Positions 25,735-37,572 of a DNA stretch of 64,000 nucleotides are shown piece after piece. The position numbers were made by a program, and so were the translations under genes. Source of the stretch: Nymphaea colorata (lineage: Eukaryota > Streptophyta > Magnoliopsida > Nymphaeales > Nymphaeaceae); the NCBI RefSeq assembly GCF_008831285.2, contig NC_045149.1, positions 12,280,629-12,344,628 of the forward strand, in the 5' to 3' direction. Positions within the stretch are counted from its first letter, which is position 1, and each line of letters opens with the position of its first letter. The notes under the pieces are model-generated. The model searched no databases and had not been told where the DNA came from. It saw only the letters and a list, made by a program, of their open reading frames with translations.

Positions 25735-27788
25735 CACATGCTCGTCGTCCACCAGGGCCTTTCGTGCATTAGGGAGGCTAATGCCCCACATGCTAGTGAG
25801 GCTATCCATATGGGTGTTCATCAAGGGCGGCAGCCAAGAGAGGTTGGCACCTTGGACACTACGTAGTAGTGCAGTAGTGTCGAGCAAACACAGCCATGAG
25901 TCACCAGCCACAAAAGCCTTTTCAGGATCAAGGGAGGTTATTGGAGAGACGACGAAGGGTCGAGTGATCATGCCATGTCGAGGCGATTTTCGAGAGGGCA
26001 GCGTTTTGTCAAGGGAGGTTATTTCCAACCCCTCGGCCAAGCGTAGCATAAAACCCTTAGAACAGCGGGAATTCATCCTTCACACGCAGCCAGTCCGCAT
26101 TCATGAGAGAAAGGACTCAGCCCAAGATGGAGCTCGGCCAGGTCTAGACAAAGACAACAGAGTTCTGAGCGGGACATGGGACACGCCTCACATGTCAAAG
26201 AGGACACGTCGATTATAGGTAGGCGCAAGCTTGGGACACTTTCAGAGCATTTTAGAGCGGGACACGATCCTAATTGATGCAGGACTCGCCGGGTGGCCTT
26301 GGATGCGAAGAGGAGGCATGGCAAAACACGACTGACAAGTTCTGGGCGGACACGTAGCTCAGGAGATGCGGGACGTGCTGGAGAACTAAGGCGGGACACA
26401 CACCTTGGTAAGGCGGGACACGCCGAGCGAGAAGCGACACTATAGTGGGACACAATGTGGAATTGGGAGACTGGACACGGGGCCGGATTTGTATAGGCGG
26501 GTTGGACCCACGGGTTTTCTAGAATCTGATCTAAACTTCAGTAATTCGGGTTGGATCGCGGTTCTTTTGGGGGATCCGAGATGAGACTCAGATTCGCTTT
26601 TATTGAGTCAATCGCAGAACCGGGTCCCTTCAGGACTTCAGGTAGTTTTTTAGATTTCGACCCGATACAATAAGTGAACCAAACTGAGTCACTGGTGCTT
26701 CTCCTTTCCTACGCGTTAAAGGCAGGCAACTCGATTTTTTTTGTGTTTTTTGATCTAGCTTGTAAAGACATTTTCCGAGGTTTTTCAGAAGGGTTTTTGG
26801 CACCCAATCTACCGGCAAGATTGATCAAAACAGCCACCAATGGTTGATTCTCTTGTTCCTTCAAAACTCTGAAATCCGACGAAAGAAGCAGTCGCATGGT
26901 GTGCGCTGGCTGAAGCTCATACGGCAAATAGGGCTTTGTTTTTTGGCGACGTTGTGCGTTTTCGATGAACTTAGTCCTTCGATCACTGCACGACCCCTTA
27001 GGTAAGCTCTTACCACAGACTGGGGAGTTTACCAGTGGAGATACCCCTGCCTGGACTCGACATTCATTGCATGTCCCTGTTCTTCCGAAGAACTCAAGCT
27101 TCATCCATTCGATCACTATTCCATTGTCTCATGCCTTCATCTCCAGCATTTTTCGGCGATAATCCATCCCACTACAGTCGCCATCATTCCCTGGCACTCC
27201 ATTCTCATTTCCATCCATTTTGCCCTTTGGATCATCGATCAAAGTATCTCTACTTTAAGAGACTACGCTCTCTATCACCGCCGGACAGGTCCTTGCTGCC
27301 AGAGCCATAACTCCATGCCCCGGTGTTGGATCGCCGCACGGATTGGCCCATTGTCTTCCTTACTTTCCTACAATTTTGAAACCATAGTAGGAGGTGATCC
27401 GAGCAGCAACGCAAAATCTGTAGATGATCAATGCTGCCTCTCTCTATCCCTGTAACGATGCCTCTGCATCTGCTGAGGACATAGCTCTGATCAATCGAGC
27501 ATAACTTCGTACTCCAGTAGTGGGTGGACGAAAGAACTAGCTCATTGGATTTTTGACTTCGACACGGTTCCAACAAGCTATAGAACATGCAAAACGGTCT
27601 TGCGAGCACGATTCTGTAGATCCACAACTTTACCCAATGTTCTGCGAAGGAGCACCACCAGTCTGCGTCTCCTCCTTCAGCGAGAAGATCCAACAGAACC
27701 AGCTCTATTTTTTTCAATCCTCCCCTGCTGAGTGTGATCTTGGGCAAGCGACATGCCAGAGCCACCTCTCGGCAGCATGGTCATATCA
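25658..27788 (+). repeat. Right LTR of the LARD-like element
   Basis: About 2131 bp, starting tgatatgggcc and ending tcatatca. It aligns along its length with the left LTR. Most mismatches I compared are C/T or G/A changes, as expected if methylated cytosines decayed. Four exact GCGGGACA motifs (26169, 26257, 26391, 26413) remain. Confidence 0.9.
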
Positions 27789-29168
27789 CGCCATGACAAG
27801 ACCTAGGCTTATAAGTGTCATCTTGGGGAAATAGGAACTTCGACACAATTTTCCCTTGTGTAGGTACAATCGGCACTTAGGTTCTCCTTCTAACTAATAT
27901 AAATATCAAATATGTTGAGGGAGGCTTTAATCTTTTCCGATCACGTGTGATACATCCAGTAAATTGCTCCTAGCTCACTCATCATCATCAAGCCATCATC
28001 ATCTATCAACATACATGTGTACACAGCCAAACCATGTCATTAGTTCCTAGGTTAGGTTTCTCCATGGTTTTCTAGCCAGGGACTATCATCTCATGGCTGG
28101 AGCTTTTTGAGTGTATCTACCCTGTGGCTTGATCCATCTAATGTAGTGACATTTTGATCCGAGTATGTTCTCTATGCTCTAGTCGAAGTTGGCCTGGTTC
28201 AAGAGCTCTTAAGCCTGTCAGAAATGTCTTTGCATTCTTGTAGTCTAGCTACATTTCGGGAAGCCTATGTGAATGCTTTCGACAGGGGCCAGGATATCGT
28301 GGAAATGTTGCACGGACCCATATATATAAGAACGGAAACAAAATCACCTTGATACTAAGCCGCATCGAGCCTAGGATCTGATTGGAAATACAAAGAATCA
28401 CCTTGACACAAAACTATCTTACGTTCGGCATGGTGGCTCTCTAGTTTGCTGCCTATGACTCTTAGTTACAACAGTCCTGGTCCAAGCTTCGTTCGGCCAC
28501 ATGGCACAAGCCCCTCTTGGCTACCTTCAAATTTCCTAGGAGGCCATGCACTCAGTATGCCCATGGCCTTGCATTGTGTGAGGCCGAGTGGATCTCGGCT
28601 ACAAACAGCCCCAGTGGCCCAACAAACAAGGCTGTCATGGCCAAGGAATGGTTGGCCATTGTCAGCTTGACTTAGTTGTGACTTGGACCACAACTGATTT
28701 CAACATTTCCCAAAACACACCCTGCCCACACTCATGGGTCATGTCAGGCATGATCCCTGGTTCGATTGAGATAATGGTCGGCCACCATTGTTGGTAGCTC
28801 TCGGCAAAGTTAGGACATTGTCTAAGCTCTGTGGTGGCACCCAGCTAGCCATAGTGGTCATGGATGACTCAGCCTTTAAGTCAGCTACAGTAGGGGTTGT
28901 ATCACTAAGGGATGCAACACTTGGTCAAATGACATGAGGAGCAAAGACAATACTGGGCAAGGGGCAGCCATTGGTTATGCGTCAGTTCGACCAAGAAGCT
29001 TAGCCCTTTTCCATGTGGTGGTTTGGCCAAGTGACCCATAGGAGATGTCCATCCGGGAAGAAGGCAAGAGGTGCATGGGAAGTGGCACAACCCCTGGTCT
29101 TCATGGTTATTCAACCAAGAGGCATGACATTTGAACCTATTGGTGCTTGTTAAGCATGTATTTAAGCA
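27789..29168. other. Intergenic, no recognised gene
   Basis: Mixed-composition sequence. The ORFs at 28446-28797 overlap one another in different frames and show no family features. The somewhat higher GC at 28480-29120 suggests old repeat DNA. Confidence 0.4.
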
Positions 29169-29176
29169 GACCACAC

Positions 29177-29355
29177 CAGTGGCGGAGCTAGAAAAATTTG
29201 CTGGAGAGGCACATTTTTAAAAACATTTATATTTGGAGGAGCACCTGTATATAATAAAAATAAAATATTAAAATTTTTCAATGTACAAGTAAACGGATTT
29301 TAAAGAACTGGAGTGGGCAGCTGCCCACCTTGGCCCACATGTGGCTACGCCACTG
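29177..29355. mobile_element. hAT-type MITE with 8-bp target duplication
   Basis: The 179-bp element has ends cagtggcggagcta and tggctacgccactg (reverse complement cagtggcgtagcca). The flanks gaccacac (29169-29176) and gaccacgc (29356-29363) match at 7 of 8. It belongs to the same TIR style as 16375-16569. Non-coding, AT-rich centre. Confidence 0.85.
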
Positions 29356-29639
29356 GACCACGCCCTTGGGGCCAAGACATGCAAAGAAAATGTTGTAAAA
29401 ATAAGAGAAAATTGTACAAAGAAAAATTAGGGCTTGAGGATTATTGTAATGTACCTTTTCATGAGATCAAGGAAAACAGCCATCGACCGTAAGTTCTAGA
29501 GCTGTCTGCTTCAAGTGTTGGATTGAATCCTTATAAATCATTTGATAATTGTTTTGTTAGATAGAATGGATAGGGCATCCTGTCTACCTCACTTCTATCA
29601 TGTCCATCTTGTTATTGGTGTTCTCTTTTTGTTGTTTGA

Positions 29640-30700
29640 TGGTATTAGGAATGGAACACTGTGTTCCTATGTTCGGTGTTTGTTTTCCTTAGAAGGTGTT
29701 TGAAAGCTGTTCCTTTGGACAAAACGGATAAAACGTCTTGTCTACCACACTCTTGTCTTGTTTGTCTTGTCATTTGTGTTCTCTGTCCGTTGTTGATACT
29801 TTTGGGAACATAACATGTTCTTTCTATCCAATATTAGTTTTTCTTGTTGTCTATCTTGTTTGTTTTGTCCATTCTGTCCAACATTTGATTTATATTTTGT
29901 CCATTATGTATGTTCTGTCCAATGTTTGCATCATGTACAACTTATTTTGTCAATAATGTTTGTTGTTTGATAACTAGAACACTATATTTGTTGATTTTGC
30001 TTGTTTTGTTCATTATTTTTAGTCTATAGACATCATACAAACTTTCAGCCCACAAAAAACATTCACTATTATAAAGTATATTATATTAGTCTCATTACAA
30101 AATTCATAACAAAACCTGTAAAATCAAAATGAGCACATTCAATAACTTGATATCGTTAAAGCAACATAATACATTGAACCACAAAATAGCAAAATCAACT
30201 TCATAACTTAAACAAAAATATTATCAAAGATAGATTTTCAAAGGTTTAAATAAACATTATCAAATACACCCATAGGAAATCAAAATACAAACTAGCGAGG
30301 GCCATAGGTTAGCATACATCGACACAGAAAGCATTTACATGTGTTCATAACCCAAACACTGGAAATTAGTCCTATAATTCCCAACAATTGGTCTTTTGGT
30401 TCACTGTATATGCTTCTAGCCATTACCTATAAACCGTATAATATCTGGGACAATGCATCTTCTTCTAGTTTCTGCATGCCATAAAAAGAAAAAAGATAAA
30501 CAATCAACTAGATTACATGTATGAAGTATGAAAATAATCTAATATAGCTGAAATAATTACACAACATAATAAATATACAATACAATGAGAATGTCTTATT
30601 TGCAACAAAATCATCCCACATTGTCGAAGTAATATGATCATGCAATTCATTATTGCTACCATGTGTCTGTGTTTGTAGAGTGTTTTCATCATCATTCATA
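29640..30700 (-). mobile_element. DNA-transposon end, PIF/Harbinger-like (copy A)
   Basis: This stretch aligns in the same orientation with 35430-36400. Shared blocks include ttgtctatcttgtttgt, ttgcatcatgtaca, attacaaaattcataacaaaa, and caataacttgat. On the - strand at its right side, 30690-30590 encodes NNELHDHITSTMWDDFVANK, which resembles the C-terminal tail (LR..IA..MW.DY) of PIF/Harbinger transposases. The rest of the transposase is missing. The left end holds repeated TGTCCA/TTGTCT and GTGTTC motifs. Confidence 0.45.
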
Positions 30701-33700
30701 ATTTCATTTCGTTTATTATCATTTATATCGTATATGTTTTATCTATTAACAGATGCATACATAGTTCATCATGAAATAGACAACAAAATAAACAGTTTGA
30801 TTAGTAAGTTATATGTGTCTATTCACAGTGTATCAATTTTTGAACTAGATTCATGCTTTTATATATGAGTGGCGATATCTAGAGTGAGTTTTTTACGAAA
30901 TTATATTAGCTATCACTATTAGATTTCAAAGGTATCATGCATGTTTTATATATTGTTCTTCCCTTTTTCTTAAAAAAGAATTACCAATTCATGTATAACT
31001 GATTTTGGTGAATCCATAAATCAAGAGCCTGGCTGATTTGATTGAATTTCCATAGAAGATATATACTTTGCCCTCATCCCCTCCCTTTTGGCATGCTGTT
31101 GGCGGGCTACCTCTATACCATTCTCAGCCATAATAAGCAAATTCCATTGGCATAAATGCAACTGAGTGCAGCTTCCACCAGTCCCTTTCTCTTTAAGTTT
31201 GGGTATCTTTTAAATTGGAATTGGAATTGAAAACTAAGACCAATCTAGAATATCACTAAAGGGGAGTACATAGTGATTTGAAATCAGCATCGACATGCAA
31301 CCAGCCAGTGAGCCTGGGATGGTCAACTTCATGCCCACTTGGGTAGATAGTATTTAGATTATGGGAATCATTGTAAATCGGATTTATTAATATTATAATT
31401 TCAAATAAAAACTAAGGAAAAATTTTTAAAAGGGAACTGGTCCTGAAAAATTAAATCATGATAGCTAATTCTTAAGCAAAAACTTAAAAATCAGCACCAA
31501 TTCAGCCAAAATCAATGTAAAATAGAAAAGAACTTTTAACCACTTAAGTGCCACCTGAATCAACTCAAATTACTGCACATTCGATTCAGATTGGCCAATT
31601 CAGGCGGCCTTTATGATATTTATGATATTTAGGAGAATGTAGGACTACTAACACAACATTTGCCTGCTAGAGCATGACCTACTACTATTTTTCACATGAA
31701 ATTTCCAACTTTTTGTCCATAATCTACGTAGGCATAGTAGGGGTCAATCGCCATATGCATGTTTGCAAATAATGATCACATTTAAGGTTTAAATAGCAAC
31801 AATTGCAAGAAAAATTTACAATGTGAAATACAATACATGAAAACATATGTTGACTTTGTACAATCAACAAGAATTAAAACCACATTAGGCTTTCGATTAA
31901 AAAGAACTGCATAGATAATAGAATATGGCTTTTGCTAACTTAAGTGTGGAAAAAGGTAAAACTAGTAAACAAAAAACTTGCCTACTCTTAGCAGCGCTAC
32001 AACTACATCCTATATGACTTGTGTAGTGTTGAAAGTTGTAGAGTACTACTAATGAATCACATTCTCATACTATATATCTGCAAGAACATGAAGGAAATTC
32101 TGTTGCCAATCAAATGATCAATAGAGGAGATTCTAAAGTTTGTAAGTCGCTGCTATGCTTGAAGAGTAAAACTGTTGATGGCACATCAATGCTGACTCAT
32201 TTTTTCCTTTTCTCCTTCTTCTTCAGAAAATTTTATGAAAAACGTGTTGATATTTGAGTTCATTGCATTCAACTGCCACAAAAGGGTCAATGAAAGAAAA
32301 CCAATTAAGCTGATTTATTTATAGTCTCTACTGCCAAAGGTAGAGCACCTTTTTTCATAAAAAACTTTTACTATGATCATCGATTGGAGCCAAGGATGAA
32401 CCTTCCACAAGTTGATGGCTCAAAACGTTTTCATCTGGAGTTAAAAACTTTTTCATGCAGTCCTTTGTTAGATAGATGGGTAGTGCTAATTGGGCTCTTA
32501 ATTCTTCTTAGTCATTTTGCTTATTTTAAGTTTATTTATATAAAGCAAGTCATCTGCTTCCTGAGGAACAACAACAACTAATTAATAGCTTTAAGAATTT
32601 TGACAAACACAGAAATGGTATTTCAATTTCCTTGAACCACAAAAAGGTTGGGTGGTAGAAATTTCAGTAAGTGTGTCGACACAACTATCAACTATTTAGA
32701 AGCTCTAGAAATATTGCTTAACAAAGGAAAGTAGCTACATTCTCAAAATATCTACAAAGAAATTGTGCACCGTAACATAGTTGATGATTAAGAAGATTAG
32801 TGAGTGCCTCTTCCAACTCAACCAGAATCTTCAATTATGCTTATAGGTGTATTTCCTACAAAAATCAGATGAAATCCTAAAAACTTGTCGTGATCTTAGT
32901 TAAGCCTCTCAAGATGGTTAAAGACATCCTTTTAGATGCACAAAAGAGCACAAAAGGAAATAGAAGTCTTAAACCAGCACATCACCACCAGCACACAATG
33001 CACTTTGCTCATAGGACGCCCTTGACCTCTTCTTTGAAGTTTAAAATTTAAAGAGAAACAAAAAAAGGAAAAAGCAAAAGAAAAGAGGAAGAGGAAGAGG
33101 AAGAGGGAAGAGGACAAGACATTACTTTTGAATTAGTAGAAGAATCTCTCCTTGCAAGGTGCAGCCGACCAATGTTTGAACACAAGACAAGCGCATGCAG
33201 TTTCTTCTTCCTTAGCTCACAGCCCACCTCTCCACTTTTTTGCCAGAGCCGCTCAGACAACAACTCCACCTTGGGTTTCAGATCAAGGACAACCACCATC
33301 GCTGAACAAATTAGGGATGCAAATTAGTGAGATATATGCAATGAAACATAGACAAGAAAAGGGAATCCTATGGCCATGGATGACACAAAAACTAGGGTAC
33401 TGAGAGTGAGAGAAAAAGAAAGTGAGGAAGAGAATGTCTATACCTACCAAACCACCTAATTTCAGTTGAAGAAGATATGAGACACATGAGAAGGGGCTAT
33501 GAGGCAGATCATAAGCACACTCCACCAGCTGTATAGTCAGAGAAGTGGCTTGCCTTGACTTGTTGCTTGCAATATGAGAAACTTGTGAAAGAGCGCAGTG
33601 ATCAGAGATTCTTCAAGAGGAAAAGGAAGAGGGCTGCGTGAAATAGATTTTTGAGAGGGAAGAAAGAAACAGAGAAGGAAGAGAGTTTGGGAGGAGGAGT

Positions 33701-35420
33701 GAGATATGGTTTTGTAGCTCGAGAATTTGGAGAGAGGCATTATGCGGGTGATTGTTCTATGGTTTACCATGGAACACTACCGCCCCTACTTGGGATGGAG
33801 GGAAAGGGAAGGAAAGAAGGAGGAAAAGGGAAGGAAAGAACAATCAATAACATAGTTGATAAATTAAAAAGAATGGAGGAAATTAAAAAGTTTGTTTGGA
33901 GAAATGTAATGTAAATCCAATCCCCCAAAATTAAAAGGATTGGAAAGAAAAGAGACCTCCTTTCTAGCATCTATACCCTTTCCACCCACCCAACTTTGCC
34001 TCTATCAAAGAGCATGAGACATGATACCATATAAATCATATGATCATTTGTGAAGGGTCAAAGAGAAAGGAGTTCGGTCGCTCTAGTTTCCTCGTGCAAT
34101 CGCTTGACTGGTCTCACGTGTTCCTGAAACACCAAGAGGTGCTTAATCAGTAGTAAGTCCCCATTGTTTGATATCCTTTCTGTCCTGCATTTTTCATTGC
34201 TGCGTCTGTTGACATTTTTTTCTGTTTTCTATGTAAATAATTTTCGGTTGCTGCCCACTTCGTTGTATGAACCCTTTTCTTCTTTTTTCCCTTGCAAGTT
34301 ACTCATAGGTTGATTAGTAGTTTTATCGATTTTTCATTCTGAACCTCCAAATTTTCTTGTAGTTTGCCGCCTTTAGCTATCATCATATCCATAGTTTGTA
34401 TCTTGTCCGATTTTTGTAATTTTGGACCTGATGTGAAATTCCGACACTAGTATAATCTTGCCAAATGAAATTCTATTTATGTCGAATTTGTGTTGCTTTC
34501 TTATTATTAATTTCATTCTTTTCTTCTTTGACTATTACGACATATTTCCAGTTGAATTGAGTTGTTCCTATGCTTTTTGTTGTTATGTTTCTCATTATTT
34601 TAGCCAATGCACGTGATGCAGAAGCTTCTTGCAATAATTTATTTTCAATCTTGTTGAGCATAAGAGTATATTAGTTTGTTCTTTCTAATTTGATCAGTTC
34701 AAACTAGTTGGTATGCTTCATTGAGAAATATATTTTACCCAATCCACTGAGAGACAGGTTAGATGTTTGCCTAAATGAAAAAAAAAGTTACATGTTTTTA
34801 ACTAGAAAAATGTATAGCTCAAAATCTGTGACATCTTTAGTTACTTACAATTAGTAATTGGCATTTTACTGTAGTTTATAGTTAATGCCTTCAGAAGGTT
34901 TTCACCAATGTTTCCTGTATTGTGGACTCTACCAAGAACCAGACAGAAGACCATTTAGGCGTTCCTCAATAGAAATTTTTGCCATGAATGTTATTTTTTA
35001 TTTTGCTATGTGATTTTTTTGTCGCTAGACAATTTTTATGTTTACTGACATTTTGTTTGATTGATCTAAATTTTTGTCAGATTTATTACTATAAAATGAA
35101 ATGTGAGTGTGTGGTTCTTATTTTATTGAATCAAGAAATCAAATTTAAAATATTTTTTATTTGAATGATAAATTTTTGAATGTTAGGGGTATTATTATAA
35201 AGTATTATAAATTTTATCCTTTCCTTTCTTTTATGTAGTCCAAACAAACATGATTTTAGCATTTCATTCATTTCTATCCAAAAAAACTTTATAATCACCT
35301 TTTTCCTTTCCTTTCCCATTCCCTCCCTTTCCTTTTCTTTCCACCCCTTCCTCTCCTTCCCTTTACCTCCATCCAAACAAAGTGTATGGGACGAGGCATG
35401 GTTTTATACCCCCTATTCTA
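30701..35420. other. AT-rich intergenic sequence with polypurine/polypyrimidine patches
   Basis: No gene was found in 4.7 kb. Two GGAGGGAAAGGGAAGG-type tracts occur in opposite orientation, at 33795-33840 (purine) and 35305-35370 (pyrimidine). Both are flanked by related words (ttgtttgga, cctttctttt), so they may be ends or copies of one repeat family. An (AAGAGG)-like tract is at 33080-33115. Confidence 0.45.
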
Positions 35421-35429
35421 GTGTCCACT

Positions 35430-36400
35430 TTGTCTCAACCATCCATTGTCCGATGTTTGCATCAACAACAACAAAAGTGGAACATGGCATTCTGTTCCTT
35501 GGTGTTCTAATGAATTCAAATGCCTTCTTATTGTCTATCTTGTTTGTCCTATCCGTTCTATTCAATGTTTGATTTATGCTTTATCTATTTTTTATGTTTT
35601 GTCCAGTATTTGCATCATGTACAGTATGTTTTGTCTGTTTTGTTTGTTCTATCCACTACTTGATAACAATAACACTTTGTTTATTGTTTTTGTTTGTTTT
35701 GTTCATTGTTTTTAGAGTCTAGAGACATCACACAAAGCTTAAAAATCATTCATCAGGTTTATGTTCGACATAATAAAAATATGTTATATCAATACTATTA
35801 CAAAATTCATAACAAAAACCTATTAAATCAAATTTAATATATTCAATAACTTGATCCTCTTAAATCAAGATAATATATAGAACCACTAGTACAGCACAAT
35901 CAATTTGATAACTTGCACAAAATATCATCAGTGTTAGATGTTTAAAGATTCAAATAAATATCATTAAGTAAACCCACCGAAAATCAAAATATAAACTACT
36001 AATAGCCACATGTTGATATACATCAGCACGTAAATGAATACAAAGATTCATCAATTTAAGGCAACATGATTAGACCTGCTACAAACATAAATCGCTAAAC
36101 AATTGGTCTATAACCGCTAAGATGTAGATGATTCTCTTCCTACACGTTGTGATTGTCTCTAGTCCTCCCCTCATAAACCATACAATACTTGGGTCGATAA
36201 ATCATTGCCTAATTCCTTCATGTCATTAAAATAAAAAAACAAACAAACAATTAGATTATCTGCATGAAATATGAAAATAGTTAAGCATAGCTGAAACAAC
36301 ATCATATGACATCATGAATATATGGCAGAACAAGAATATCTTATTTAAGACATAATCATCTCACATTATTGAAGTAATCTGCTCTTTTAAGGTTGTTCTA
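35430..36400 (-). mobile_element. DNA-transposon end, PIF/Harbinger-like (copy B)
   Basis: This is the second copy of the 29640-30700 sequence, in the same orientation and roughly 75-80% identical by eye in the best blocks. On the - strand, 36400-36330 reads LKEQITSIM, a stop, then DDYVLNKI, matching the tail in copy A. Truncated and non-coding. Confidence 0.45.
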
Positions 36401-36459
36401 ACACTGTCAAGTGTGAAAGAAGACTACTATAAAATATGATCACTATAAAATATGACAGT

Positions 36460-36740
36460 CCCGCCACTTTGTAGACAAGATTGGGACTTGAATAATCTGA
36501 TCATAGTAGTTGGCAGATGTCTTTTTTGTATTTAGAAAGACCATGACACTTTCATTTAAACTGTTGAGCCCTCAAACCCTCAACTTTTCTTCAGCAAACA
36601 AACAACTATGTAGAGAAGATTGAGAGTTGAATAATCTGATCGTAGTAGTTGGCGGAGGTTTTTTTGTATTTCGAAAGACCATGACACTTTCATTTGAAAG
36701 TGTTGAGGCTTCAAACCCTCAACTTTTCTTTGCCAAACAC
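36460..36740. repeat. 139-bp tandem duplication
   Basis: The block gttgaataatctgatc...tagtagttggc...ttttttgtatttcgaaagaccatgacactttcattt...cctcaacttttctt appears twice, with landmarks 36482 and 36621 giving a period of 139 bp. The copies are about 85-90% identical by eye. A GT/GC/AC alternating run (about 36754-36778) follows. Confidence 0.88.
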
Positions 36741-37572
36741 AATAGATCAGGATGTGTGTGTGCGCGCACACACACACATGTATTTTCTTTTGATTTTTAA
36801 TGGTATAAACCAATACTAATGGTAAATTAACCAGCGGTTGTTGATTCACATTAAGGGGTTACCTATACAAAAGAAAATTAAACACCTCTTGGAAAAAGTA
36901 CAAATGAATTTTTAAAGTAATAAAAGCACAATATGATAAACCTACTTTAGGCACCAACTTCCAACACTTGTTCCAAAGAATGTTCCCATGGATTAAAACT
37001 AGCATCAACTTAATTATCAACCTAAATTGAGTTAGTGATCAAAACTGTCGAGAGTAGTACCCACAAATAAGTTAGTCTCCTTCTCACGAGTTCTAGTTCT
37101 CCTTTCCAAATTCCCAGCAAAGTTGCTTTGGAATTCTAGAGCCGCTTCAGTTATACCTAGACTGAACATACAAATGCTCATTCTATCTCTCTAAATTAGC
37201 TAGAGATGCTTTATAATTATCTAATTAATTAGGTACTTGGTGGGACTAGAAAGGCTCGTGGATTTCCTCCGATATCGAGTCCACCGCGAGACCCACCACC
37301 GTTACCCGGCAAGCAGTCCGGGCGGTCTCGACCATCGGCTCGGCTCACGACCCTCGGCCATTGAATCTGCTGCGCATGTTATCCAGGAGAAATGTGAAGC
37401 CAGAAAAAGGGAACCGTCATCTCCGAGCTCTTCGTCTTCTTATATCTTGCGGCTTCCATGGAGCGCACCTTAACGTTTCTGATTACAGAAAACTCGTTCG
37501 CCTTTAGCTGACCCTCCAGACTCGTTTCCAAGCCAGGAAGCACTGAGTTTCATCATAAACTGCCCTTCCGCC
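36741..37572. promoter_or_regulatory. Upstream region of the S1-domain gene
   Basis: AT-rich to about 37230, then GC rises sharply over 37237-37470, as expected for the promoter-proximal/5' UTR part of a plant nuclear gene. No TATA box or start site can be fixed by eye. The chosen ATG (37573, gccatggatg) is in a good plant context. Confidence 0.4.

Larger units (their letters stand above)
18100..27788 (+). mobile_element. Non-autonomous (LARD-like) LTR retrotransposon, about 9.7 kb
   Basis: Two direct repeats of about 2.13 kb (18100-20232 and 25658-27788) bracket a 5.4 kb interior. The primer-binding-site-like ttggtaatagagtc follows the left repeat, and the purine run aagggggagggtc precedes the right one. 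Both repeats begin TGAT and end CATATCA. The interior has a ~2.7 kb non-coding leader (20251-22920) and then a broken gag-like reading frame (22923-25734). I saw no reverse transcriptase, RNase H or integrase signature in any frame, unlike the gypsy and copia relics elsewhere in the window, where these are visible despite decay. That fits a large retrotransposon derivative mobilised by a partner. LTR identity is roughly 85-90% by eye, so insertion is old. No matching 5-bp target duplication was found at the predicted edges. Confidence 0.85.
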
